Part shown: in pieces, positions 9,247 through 19,833 of the stretch | How positions within the stretch are numbered: the stretch's first letter is position 1 | Layout of the letters: the number at the start of each line of letters is the position of its first letter | NCBI GenBank assembly: GCA_024196135.1 | Contig: JAMQCK010000386.1 | Location: 1 to 25,175, forward strand | Origin: Pleurotus ostreatus/Saccharomyces cerevisiae fusant | Taxonomy: Eukaryota; Opisthokonta | Length of the DNA: 25,175 nucleotides | Reading direction: 5' to 3' | Program-made: the position numbers and the translations under genes | The notes under the pieces: model-generated | Told to the model about the DNA's origin: nothing | The model's input: only the letters and a program-made list of their open reading frames with translations | Databases searched by the model: none

Positions 9247-11510
9247 TCAACTACGAGTCGACTTCACGCGGAACTGCGCGAGGATGGCAAGATGGCTGAG
9301 ATCATGTTAGCATCGTAACCTCGAAAGGAAGACTGAGGACGCACTCTGATGGGAAGTGGGCATTCGGGAACCCAACAACCTTCTCCAAATATGACCTGTC
9401 CACCTCGCCCAAGACCTTCTGCACCGCGACTGTCGGCGCCGAGTACCAGATGTAGTCGATCACACCCTGGAAGCTCGGCGTGTAGTTCGTCATCGGCAGC
9501 AGCTCCGCCCCAGGTCCCGGCCCCGGCAGCGCGTATGCTGAACGCAGCCCGAACCGATGGCGCATTCCTTCCTCCGTGTACCGCCCGTACGAGTGCCCCA
9601 AGAAGTCCGGATGATCTGGAGGCAAGCTCCCCGCGGACAGGTACTCGTACACTCCTGAGCGCGGCACGCTGTTGTAGTCTCCGCACACGATGGTAGGGAT
9701 CTTCGTGCCGTCGGAGTACGAGGGTGGCGGCTGCCCGGATTCGGTCTTCAAAGGCGGCGGGTACCGCGCGAACGCATGCGCAATCTTCTCCAGCTCGTCC
9801 ATGAGCATACCGACCTGTACGAGCTTGACGTCGCAGAAGTCGGCGTTCCAGAACATGTGGGCGTTTGCGACAATAAAGCGTGTGCCGGTCGAGCGGTCCT
9901 CGAAGCAGCAGACGACGGCGATGTACTCCTTGTTGAAGAGTCGGTTAAACATGATGTCCGTCTTGATGAAGTCGGAACGCTGCATTGCAACAGCGCTCAA
10001 CTCCACCAGGTGCTTCTCAACGAGCTTGAACCTAGGAGAAGTCAGTAAAGCGCCGGGCGGTCTGGAATGCGTACGCACCTATCAGACCGGTAGAATGTCG
10101 CGCAACCGTCGACAGTTCTTCGCTCTGCCTCGCCCATCGTCCGTGCTCGCGGCTTCGGCCAGAAGACCGCCTCGTACCCATGCTCCATCATATGCTTCAG
10201 GAAGTAGTCCTCGAACTGCCCGACATCGATCTCTTGCAAGCAGACGAACTCGGCCTGATGCGCAACAAGCTCCTTCAGGATCAGCTCCTTCCGATAATCC
10301 CACGCCAGCGCCCAAGACGGCGTGTACCCGTACAACTTCTCCGTCGCGTACTTGTCGCAGAGGATGTTGTAGCAGAGCACGCTGAACGTTTCTGCGTTGT
10401 GATCTAGGATGGGGTCCGACGGCAGGCTCACGTCCTTCCACTCGCGGTCGGGTGCCGGCGCGGGGACGGGACATGAGTCGCGGAGGTTGGCTATGAGCGC
10501 TTGAGTGCCGTCCTTCTGAATGACGGATTTGATGGACATATCCAAAGGGTTCCCCTCGATGCCTAGAGTGCGCAACTGGTGCAGCGTACCCAGCTCCGGC
10601 GGTATGGTGGTGATCTGGTTGTCGAAGACGTAAAACTCCTTCAACGACGTGATCATCCCCAGCTCCGGCGGTATCGCGGTCAGCTGGTTCCCTGAGAGAT
10701 CCAAAAGTTCCAGGTGCCGAAGCTTGGAGAGTTGTGGGGGAACGGATGTGAGGGCGTTGTGATTAAGGTAGAGGTTGGTAAGGAATGTGAAAGAGAAGAG
10801 GCCCGATGTTGGCGGTATGTTCTTGATCTGTATGCCACCCATATCAAGCGAATTCCACGACCCCTGCGGCGGGCGCGCTGCTGTTGGTCTAGGTGTCTCT
10901 TTGACCGGAGCTGCGGTGGAAGAGGGGTGGTTCGCTTGATGACTAGGCGACATTTCTGAGGGATTCGGCGTAGCGCGGCCATTGGTCTCTGGGTCCTTCC
11001 CGTTGGTTTCTGGCGGAGCCTTGATAAGGTTGGGATTGGTGATCGGTACGGCAGACTTGGTCACAGTGCGCGAGGCGATTGCGTTGGCTCTTGCTCGATG
11101 GTGGGGCGAGCGAGAGGACCGTATCATCTTCGGGACACGTGAGATATGTGTGCTACTGAAAATCAGCTGCCACGCACCTCGCACTTGATCAACTGTTCAT
11201 TCCAATGACTGGTTAGGAGCTGACCGACTGGCGATCCAAGGGGGAGCTGGTTCACGTTCGGTGGTGAAGGATAATGAGAGAGGGATGCCTGATGATGGTG
11301 ATGTTGTTGCAGCTGGTGGTGTGGATGCATCATCTGTGGCAGCGATCCATTGGTGTACAAGCCGTATCCTGGGGATGTGGGCGGCGGGCCACCAACCCCA
11401 GACTGGCCGGGCGGACCGAGAACAGGGTGATGCTGGCGAGACCATGGGTTCTGGTCGTGGTGGTTGGGGAGTTTGTGGGCGATGCCAGGGGACTGTTGTG
11501 AATAATACAT
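9247..11510 (-). CDS. CCR4: CCR4-NOT deadenylase catalytic subunit CCR4
   Basis: Four exons (11510-11178, 11127-10079, 10031-9345, 9295-9247) encode 705 residues. The N-terminal 110 residues are rich in Gln, His, Pro and Gly. Leucine-rich repeats occupy about 215-305 (LxxLxLxxNxLTxxPPxLxxL units), the part that docks CCR4 on the CAF1 subunit in yeast. An exonuclease-endonuclease-phosphatase domain follows (about 360-695): CLQEID with Mg-binding E410, VCGDYNS, and HFPSDHLAI with the catalytic Asp-His near the end. The enzyme shortens mRNA poly(A) tails in the cytoplasm. The last intron is needed to complete HFPSDH; reading through it gives a false stop. The first intron is less certain: the preferred form (11177-11128, 50 nt) uses an AAG acceptor just before an ATG codon. 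The 800-bp upstream region is shared with the divergent decarboxylase gene. Confidence 0.95.
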
Positions 11511-12309
11511 CACATGTAGGGGAGCGCGAAGGCAAGCGAACGGCGTCCAGAGTGCCTATCAGGTTCCTATACTGATCTGTATGTTTTCAAGAAGGTGTGC
11601 TGGTGGAGTGACAAAGAGATACAGTGGCCCAAGTCCGTTTGGATCTGTTGCAAGAGCGCGGTCCGAGGAAAGAGGGAGCGTTGATGATTGTTCTCGACAA
11701 GCGGTGCGCTGGGCGATCCGTGCGAACTCGTCATCACTCACGTGCACACATTCCATCGAACTGTGACAATGTGACACGTCCGACTTTCCTACTTGCTACT
11801 GGTTACCCAGCATCCGAAGGCCAGGAAGCTCATCATACTACTGCAATGGGCACGAACTACTGAGCTGACCAGAAATCCTCGTCTAAGAAGCACCAATCCG
11901 GCTCCAGACGACCTCTGCGAGTCTGAACCTTTGGGACGTTCCCGGATCTCAGAAGTTCGCACTGAGGCGTTCGTTCTCGTCGTGTACATCGATGTCGGAC
12001 TCAGCAGAGTTACTTCGGGAAGAGATGGAAAGATGAAGTGGTGCCAACACCCCTGGACGAGCGCGCGCCTGGAGCAAGACAGGATGTGGCGTTCCGTCAT
12101 GTGCTTGCACGTGCGATCGCGGACTGGGGACGCTGGCGGCCGTCGGCGTTAGATTCGTGTCTTTGCCCTCCCGTGTTGAGCGCGAATTTTCACGTCCCGC
12201 CGCCGCACTTGTCGGGTCAGATGCAGCACCCATCAGTTAACCGACAGCAGTATTTAATGCATCGTACCATCCAGATTCCAATCATCGCACTCCTTTGCCT
12301 CCGCCCACC
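11511..12309. other. divergent promoter region between CCR4 and MVD1
   Basis: About 800 bp between the two start codons. It holds two CACGTG E-box palindromes (11739-11744 and 12108-12113) and a TATA-like element for the decarboxylase. No gene was recognised; open frames here have no domains. Confidence 0.55.
12251..12257 (+). promoter_or_regulatory. TATA-like element of MVD1
   Basis: Reads TATTTAA, 59 nt upstream of the ATG at 12310, matching the spacing at other promoters in the window. Confidence 0.5.
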
Positions 12310-13617
12310 ATGTCCACATTCCAGGCAACCGCGTCCGCACCGGTGAACATCGCTTGCATAAAGTACAGGGCCTTCTCCTCCATCCAATACTGTATTAATG
12401 AAGTGCTAGATACTGGGGCAAGCGCGACACGAAGCTCATCCTCCCGACGAACTCATCGCTCTCGGTTACCCTCGATCAGGACTACCTGAAGTCCACCACT
12501 ACTTCTCGCGCGGACCCATCGTTTGAGAAGGACCAGCTATGGTTGAATGGCACGGAAGATGAGATCAAGCCTGGCAGCCGTCTGGAAACGTGCATCAAGG
12601 AGATGAAGCGCTTGCGCAAGGTTGAGGTCGAGGACAAGGACCCATCGGCCCCCAAGGTAAGATCGGAGTACTTTTCTTGCGATCTCTACTCATCCCTCGC
12701 AGCTCTCGACCTATCATGTCCGCATCGCGTCGTACAACAACTTCCCCACTGCCGCGGGCCTCGCGTCTTCCGCCTCCGGGTTCGCGGCTCTGGTCTCCTC
12801 CCTCGCCGCGCTCTACAAGCTCCCCGTATCCCCATCTACCCTCTCCCTCATTGCACGCCAGGGCTCCGGCTCTGCCTGCCGCTCCCTCTACGGCGGCTTC
12901 GTTGCCTGGGAGCAGGGTACCAAGGCCGACGGCTCCGACTCCCTCGCGATCCAGATCGCCCCCGAATCCCACTGGCCCACCCTCCACGCCGTCGTCTGCG
13001 TCGTCAACGACGCCAAGAAGGGCACCTCCTCCACCGCGGGCATGCAGCGCACTGTTGAGACGTCCCCCCTCCTCCAGCACCGCATCAAGCACGTCGTGCC
13101 CCAGCGCATGGCCGAGATCAGCGACGCGATCCGCGCGCGCGACTTCGACGCCTTCGCGCGCATCACGATGCAGGACTCGAACCAGTTCCACGCGGTCGCG
13201 CTCGACACGGACCCGCCGATCTTCTACATGAACGACGTCTCGAAGGCGATCGTCGCGCTCATCGTTGAGTACAACCGCGTCGCGATCGAGAAGACTGGCA
13301 AGCGGAAGGCCGCGTACACGTACGACGCGGGTCCGAATGCGGTCATCTACGTCGAGCAGGAGAACGTGAAGGAGATCGTGGACTTGATCTTGCAGTACTT
13401 CCCGGACGCGGCCGCGAACTTCAAGGACGTCTTCAACTTGTACGCGAACGATCAGAAGAAGGGAGCCGTCGTCCCCGGCTTCAATGAGGCTGTCGCGCAG
13501 AAGTGGGAGGGCGGTGTTAAGGGAATCATACACACGAAGATCGGCGATGGCCCTCGCACTCTCGGTGAAGACGAAGCCCTTCTCGACGCGAGCGGGCTGC
13601 CGAAGAAGTTGGCGTAA
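12310..13617 (+). CDS. MVD1: mevalonate diphosphate decarboxylase
   Basis: Three exons (12310-12362, 12410-12656, 12703-13617) encode 404 residues, close to the usual fungal length. The enzyme converts mevalonate diphosphate to isopentenyl diphosphate with ATP and loss of CO2, the last step of the mevalonate route to sterols and terpenoids. Visible signatures are NIACIKYWGKRD near the N-terminus (the first intron ends one base before the Tyr codon), the GHMP-kinase ATP-binding loop PTAAGLASSASG (115-126), SGSACRSLYGGFVAW, and AYTYDAGPNAVIY with the catalytic Asp at 308. No targeting signal is seen, so cytosolic action is expected. Codon usage is strongly G/C at third positions, which creates a long spurious frame on the opposite strand. 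Confidence 0.97.
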
Positions 13618-13849
13618 GGAACATGTGGCTTGTGGGCTGGGCAGCATAATCTGTACTTACATCTAGAGTTCGTTTGCTTGAGGGTAATGGCACTGATAAT
13701 CGTGGAAATCAGCACGACGCGTCTGCCTGAGTGTTTGCCCAAGGTATCGCACAGAGACAAGCTACAAATACAGCCATTATACAATGTGGTTGTTCCGCGA
13801 AAGTCAAGGACTGATGCTGTATAGGAAGTCGCCATACCTCCGGCCACAA

Positions 13850-16800
13850 TTACTCCCACTCCTCCCCATTCCTACCTCCCAACCCCGGCAGATCGACCAA
13901 GTCCAACAAATTCCCTGTCGGCTGCTTCGCCTCCTGATCCACAAACTCCAACAAGCTCTCAAAGACAGCAGTGCGCTGCTCGAAGGCACGACCAGGAAGT
14001 CCGCTCGACCCTGTCTTCTCTGAGGGATCTGGGATACCCAGCATGTACTCCGCGCTGACTGTCGTTCGAGGTGGTGATGAAGGAGCAGCAGAGGTTGTGG
14101 CTGCCTCAGACGCCACGCCAGTGTCTGTCGATTCGCCCTCCTCATCCGCCCTGAAGCGCTTGTGCGGCGGCTCTCCGTCCGGCGATGGAGGTGCAAGGAT
14201 GCATGTCAGCAGCGAGCGGAACTGCTCAGCCTCCTCGCGATCCGAATGATCTACCACCGTCGCGAGTTTGCTCTGCAAGAAAGCCAACGACTCGATAGCC
14301 GGCTTCGTGCTGCACATTTCGCGGAACCTGGGCCGACCATTCGTCAAACAGGATACGCTCAGCAAGATCCTCTCGCACTCACTGTTGTCGCCGAATAAGG
14401 AACCGACTACGACGGACGACCTCTGCCGGTGCCGGTCTGCAAAGGTCGTAAGTTATCTTTCACATCGCCCACTTCACCGGAACGCTCACCTCTCCAACCT
14501 CATCGACCAAAAATCATCCAGTCGCTTCTCCTTCTCCGCCTCGCCCACCCGCTCCTGCCCCGGCGCCACATTCTCGTCCCCGCCCTCCGAGTCCTGCTTG
14601 GAGTCCGCCTCCAGCTGCTCCAGCGTCGTCCGCGCGGCATTCGCCGTCGACCCGTTCCCGCCGTGCATGTACAGCGTGCGCGTGCTTGCGTCGTATACGA
14701 GCTGGTGCGCGTAGCGCGGGATGGGTTCTTGGGGTTCGGATTCAGGTTCGGGGGAAGAGGAGGTGTCAGGCAGCAAGGGCGGCAGGATGCGCGTCCATTT
14801 GCCGGCGCGCGAGCCGTAGTGGTAGACGTAGTAGGGGGATGTGTTTTGTAGGACGGTCTGCCCGCCTTGGGTGTTCTGTGGCCGGACGAGGCCACACAGG
14901 CTATGTCGGCTATCAGTACGAAGAATGGCGCACTATGCGAAAGGTCACTCACACATAGATCTCCTTCAGCTCCGGGTCGATGGCCGCACGCTGCGTGAAG
15001 CAGGGGTCCGGGCCGCCCGAGTTCGTGAAGTTCGTATACAACTCGCGCGCAGAGTTGGTCTCAATATCGTACGCATACATGTCGGCGAGGTATTTGCCGT
15101 CGCGTTGGCCGCCGAGGATGTAGAGCGTCTTCGCGTCCGGATCCAATACCATCGAGTGACCGAAGCGAGACGGTATGAGCGTAGGTCCCGAGCTATCGGC
15201 GGGTCTGTTAACGTTCTCAGTGAACGGGAGAAATGTACGTCCCAGCGCACGACTTACTGCAATGTAGTCCACTTCGACTGCCGGATGTTGTAGCTGTACA
15301 GTCCTGAGTAGGTGTAGTTGTTCCAGTCGCCGTTGATGACACGGCCGCCGAAGACGTAGATGATCTGCGCTTCGGCGTCCATGACCATCTGGTGGTCGTA
15401 GATGAGAGGAGGTCCGCCAACGCTCTGTATCATCTTCAGTGACAATCTCGTCTGATGGGTTCAGAACGTACCGCTGTATCATCGTACAGGCAACGCCATC
15501 CCGCTCCCTCCGATCTCGTATCGAAGCGGTGGAATTCAGAGCGGAACATCGTACTCGTCCCACTTGGCGTTGGCGTCGCTGCCCCACCCGCCGACGCAGC
15601 ACCCGCTGACCTCCCACCCGCACTCGCACCCGCCCTCGAATCCGACCCCGTCAACTTCCCCAACAGATAAATCGCCCCCGTATTCGGATCGAACACCATC
15701 TTATGGCACGACCTTGGCCCAGGGTCACTCCCATCGCCCACCTGCTTCCCCTCACTGATCCTCCGCCACGTATCCTCCGCGATGTTGTAGACCCAGAAGT
15801 CGGAGAGGCTGTGCGAGCCATCCCAGCCGCCGTGGAGGTAGATCTCGCGCCGGGTGGGGTCGAAGCACATGGCGTGGCCGGCGCGCTGAGAGGGCGCGTC
15901 GCCGTCGCGGTCCGCGCCGCGGAGGCGGGTCCAGAGGGCGTGCGGCTGGCAGGAGTAGAGGTAAGAGTTGAAGAGGCCGGCTTCGGCGATTTCTTCGAGG
16001 AGGCCTTCGGAGGTTTCCCAGTCGCCGTCGAGGACGACGCTTTTGTAGAGTTGGCTGACGAGAGGGTGTTCTGTTTGCAGGCCAGTTTGGGAGAGGATAG
16101 ATTCGTAAGGCGTGAGGAATCTTCGTTGGCGAAGGTGCTTTAGGACGTGGCGGAGAATCATAGTTTCACGATACTGATTTCTTTGTCAGTGAAGGGACGC
16201 CGCGTACGGTCCAAAATCCAGCATACCTCTTCATAAGCTCTCTGAACTTGCTGTACATACGCCTCATCCGAGATTCCCGTCATGGAGACCTTAAGCGAGT
16301 CAGATGGAGCGCGAGTATGGGATGATGGAGGGCTTACATGCCATATAGACGTATTGAAGTGAGGGTTATGCCCAGATAGAGGGATGATCTTCACATAACG
16401 AGTGGGGAAGCTAAGGCCGGCGTTATTGGTATGTTTCACCGTGAAGGACTCTGACATGGAGTCGTTCTTGAGACTGGCGTGCAGAACTCTGGACATGTTA
16501 TCGAGGGAGGTACCGACAAGGACGGCGAACTCCTTCATGTTGCATTGATGTGCTAAGTCGACCCGCGTAAGTGATGGCACAAAGCTTGGCGAGGGAAGGA
16601 CGTACCTTTGTGGAACTGAATGCATCCCGCTGTTAGTCCTCGGGGTACTGCACAAGGCCATTCCGCCACACCTTCCCAAACGTAATGCTCTCTGCATGGC
16701 TCGCTCATCAGGAAAGATCAGGAAGGACGGCGCATATACTCACTCAGTACGGCGACCGATTCCAATCGCAGTATGATCCACTGTTTGGACGGTCCTGAGC

Positions 16801-16945
16801 GCGTCGCACCGCTCCAGCGACTGCTCTGGTCGGCGGGATTGTCGATGAGGATGTTCTGCGCGACATAGTTACCACTGTGGGAGGAACTGCTCTCAATGTG
16901 GTAACGCAGGGGGGCGGAGGAAGGTTCGGGGATGCGCGTGGACAT
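13850..16945 (-). CDS. MKLN1: muskelin (discoidin-CTLH-kelch protein)
   Basis: Eleven exons encode 857 residues: 16945-16744, 16691-16672, 16615-16606, 16552-16338, 16289-16227, 16173-15472, 15424-15258, 15204-14953, 14900-14490, 14436-14383 and 14327-13850. The order matches animal muskelin: an N-terminal discoidin-like domain (about 10-165; LRYHIESSSSHSGNY, ITFGKFHKAHQCN), a LisH/CTLH-like helical region (about 170-240), then kelch repeats (about 245-650; GHAMCFDP, IYLHGGWDG, IYVFGGRV, LYILGGQRDG, LYMHGGNG) and a helical C-terminus (FLIRRQQFREMC). Animal muskelin is a substrate-recruiting subunit of the CTLH/GID ubiquitin ligase; the same role is inferred. A Gly/Ala/Ser-rich insertion sits inside the kelch domain (about 15560-15660), and the C-terminus is Ser/Thr/Pro-rich. 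Exons 2 and 3 are only 20 and 10 nt. Confidence 0.95.
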
Positions 16946-17432
16946 GATGGCCGCTATACGTTTGCGAGAGGGAACGATGGCTGCAGACTAGGCGCGTAAG
17001 GCAAAGCGGAACCTAAGTTGCTGATGCCGGGTCTCGTGAGCCGGCTCGAGGTCCGCTCGCGGGCTCCCGCAGGAAAGCGGTACTGCGGGCCGGGAGCGGG
17101 AGCTGTCGGTGAAGCCGAGGCGACGGATAAACACGGATTTTGGCGCCTGCGTGGCGCCCGCTCCCGAGCAAGCAAAGGGTACTTTTTTACTGTCGGCCTT
17201 TGTGCGCAAGCAAGGAGGAGCTGGAGGAGCTGCAGATACGCAAGATGAAAGTCAGCGGGGTTGGCGACAGGCGGGGAGATCGCAGATTTGATTGCCAGCA
17301 TGCGCGAAAGGCGGCGATGCCGGGAATGGGGCAGCACGCGGGCGATGGGCCGGAATTAAGCCGATGGTATATATACCCGCGTGCGACGAGTGGTGATCTT
17401 GTTGAACTCCCCAAATTCCCCGCTTTTTGACG
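16946..17432. other. divergent promoter region between muskelin and the ECL1-type gene
   Basis: The 487 bp separate two start codons facing away from each other. A TATA box is seen only for the plus-strand gene. No open frame here shows a domain. Confidence 0.5.
17368..17375 (+). promoter_or_regulatory. TATA box of the ECL1-type gene
   Basis: Reads TATATATA, 57 nt upstream of the ATG at 17433. Confidence 0.65.
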
Positions 17433-18974
17433 ATGGAAGGCGAAGTCGACTGGTGCGCCACTTGTGGGCGCCAACTCGCCGCGAAACGCATAACAGAGAC
17501 CATCAGAGGTGCGTTCGACGCGTCCTTCGCCTTGTTCCTTCCATTGACCGCGTCCCAGTCCCTGCGCCACAGAATGCTCAGGCGCAAGCCCCGACGCGCT
17601 CTGGCACCATACGTCCGAAAGGCCGCAAGCAGCCGCCACCACAGGCGCCTGCGCAGCCCGCTACAGTTCTCAAGACGCGTACAGTCTACGACAGCGCGCC
17701 TCTCCCCCTCTACTGTTCCGACAGATGCCGCCTCGCCGATCTCCAGAGCCCCGCCCGCTCGGGCGCCCTAGCGATTGGCCACAATACCGTGCGCCACCCC
17801 TGGCGCCTGGACGACGACGACGTGTCGCTAATTCCTGACTGCGCTGTGGACGATGTATCCAGCGTCGGGACGGCGTCTTCCGCATCTTCCACCTCCTCTC
17901 TTGACGGCGCCGCCCCGGAACTTCACCTCCGTGATATGGACCCGTCCCTCGCAGCCATCTTCCGTGGCTACGACTTTCGCCCAATGCCCCTCATCCCTGG
18001 CACGGCCCCGGATGCGCATCCCGCCGTCCCTCGCGCGTCGTGCCGCAAACGCGACCTCGACGCGGAGTACAATGGTGGCATCATGATGTCCGGCAAGCGC
18101 ATCCAGGAGTGGGTACACCCCGAGCAGCCCAAGCCTACCCGCCCAGCCTACCCCCTCCCCCTACCTGAAGGGCAAGCGCAACCTACCACTCCGGCGAAGC
18201 CCTCTGCCACCTCTCAAAAGGTCCCGAACTGGAACGACGGGACCAACGCGTGGCGCGCGTCCATCTACAACCTTTCCTCGACTACCGACGTCGAGCCTAT
18301 GGATTTGCGCGAACACTACGCGTACAGCACGCAGGTGGCATCCGCTCACCGCTCCTCCACCGGCGTCGTACCCTCGATCCGATCCTCTTCCCCTCCCTCT
18401 CCGGTCACCTCCACCTCCTCCATCCCTACCCTGCGCAGGCACTCGACTCCGTCGACCGCTCGCACGGATCCGGACGCGCTCTTGCTGTCGAAGTTCTCCG
18501 AACCCTTCAGCAAGCGCAGCGAGTCGCGCCAGAGTCTGAACAATGGCGGCTCCCCGCGCCCGTCCTCCTCGATGCCGGACTACCGCGAGAAGAACCTCGT
18601 AGCGCGCGGTGCCGAGCACGCGCTCCTTGTCCCCGACGTCAAGCTCAGGGTGCGCAGGGGATCCCACTCGCGCACGGGTAGCAGCCTCCCGAACACGCGC
18701 AGCCCCTTGTCAATGACCTCCCTCACGTCGACCGACGAAGAGGAGACCGACGGCGACGACGACGTGACGCTCACCGAGGACCAGCTCAGCGAGCTCAGGA
18801 TCTCCGATAAGCCCAAGCGGCCCACGATCGAGTGTAAGTTTTTCTCGATCTTATCCGCCCATCTATTGTTCATTCTGACTCCTGCCCTTAGCTCGTCCGT
18901 GGTCCTACGACGGCTACAAGACGTACCCGGCCATGCCGCTGAAGCGCGACGTCAGCAGCCTCTGGCGCTGGTAA
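17433..18974 (+). CDS. large ECL1-family zinc-binding protein
   Basis: Three exons (17433-17508, 17559-18833, 18892-18974) encode 477 residues. The N-terminus has the Cys pattern of the ECL1/2/3 zinc-binding family: DWCATC (C8, C11), then after a Pro/Gln-rich linker LPLYCSDRCRLAD (C78, C82). The first intron lies inside this motif. In fission yeast the family extends chronological lifespan and responds to nutrient or zinc stress; that function is carried over only by resemblance. The rest is Ser/Pro/Thr-rich and probably disordered, with an acidic stretch (EEETDGDDD) before a helix-like segment and a short terminal exon encoding PWSYDGYKTYPAMPLK near the stop. The protein is several times longer than the yeast members. 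No membrane segment or signal peptide is present. The ATG at 17433 puts the CxxC motif at the very N-terminus, as in the family. Confidence 0.8.
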
Positions 18975-19833
18975 TCGCCTACAACGACAACTCATTACGC
19001 CCTCGCATACGCACCCGCCTCGACACCCGCATCGCCTATCATTATTTTTTCGCATGGACCAAGCAAAGGCCTGCCAGCATAGCATATCACCCTGCACACC
19101 ATACCCGTTGAGGCCGACATCGACACCGACGTCCTGCACGTATCCCCTCACCGACATCCTGCACGTATTCTGCATCACGCATCGCACTAGTTTACGTCCT
19201 CCGCGCCCGCGACGGCCTGTATTACGCACGCATCCCTATCATCCGCGCCTATAGTGAACGTCTACCTTACGCCTCATCCTCACCATCCACGACACGTACG
19301 GGTTACGCCGCGCCGCGAGCACGTAATTATTCCTCCCTCCTATCCCTCGGTGTTGCTTTCGTTTTCTACCGTGTACTATATCTTCTACCTGTCCCCTTTC
19401 TCCTTGGACTCGTCTGCGAGCGAGCCGAATTTCTTACCGCACTGTGCTATTCTCCCTACGCATGTTACCTTTCTCCACACGTCTCCTCATCTTCGACTTT
19501 GGTCTGTGACTTGTTCATACTGTACTAGCGTTAATACTTCTGAGCCGCGCGCGGGCTCGTGTACTATCTTGTGACTGACTACCGCTACATACTTACTATT
19601 CTCCCTCGAAGTGGCATGCATGAACGGGTCGTATGTGCAGGGTACGGGTCGACGTCGTAATGAAGGAACGAATGAATGAATGGATTGGATAATGGACCAA
19701 CTGACTTATCGAGTGACTTGCAATGAATTGGCTTCACAAACTGGTTCCAAGGAGGGTACGCGACTGAGCTTCGATTTGCCTCTCAAATGAAGGTTATGTA
19801 TCCCGTGCCACATCTACGCAGCAAACGTACGCC
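18975..19833. other. convergent 3' region
   Basis: Lies between the ECL1-type stop and the Rpr2 stop. It is pyrimidine-rich on the plus strand to about 19570 and then contains short AATG-type runs near 19665-19685. The open frame 19254-19574 lacks an ATG start and any domain. Nothing else was recognised. Confidence 0.5.

Noticed and set aside
9302..9345. CCR4 ending at the TGA at 9302-9304
   Set aside because: Reading through loses the conserved HFPSDH active-site motif, which is restored by a consensus intron with a GCTAAC branch site.
11156..11184. 29-nt intron in CCR4 using the TTTTCAG acceptor
   Set aside because: Too short compared with the 42-58 nt introns of neighbouring genes; a 50-nt intron in frame is available.
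12595..13647. 350-codon open frame on the minus strand across mevalonate diphosphate decarboxylase
   Set aside because: It is the mirror of a GC-rich third-position coding exon, has no domain, and overlaps a certain gene throughout.
15703..16143. 146-codon plus-strand frame opposite muskelin
   Set aside because: Repetitive Val/Glu/Arg/Ala composition reflects the antisense of a biased exon; the minus-strand kelch frame is clearly real.
18161..18667. 168-codon minus-strand frame opposite the ECL1-type gene
   Set aside because: Arg/Gly-rich low-complexity antisense of a Ser/Pro-coding exon, without domain or splice support.
19254..19574. 106-codon frame after the ECL1-type gene
   Set aside because: It begins only at GTG, has low-complexity His/Pro/Ser content and lies in a convergent 3' region.
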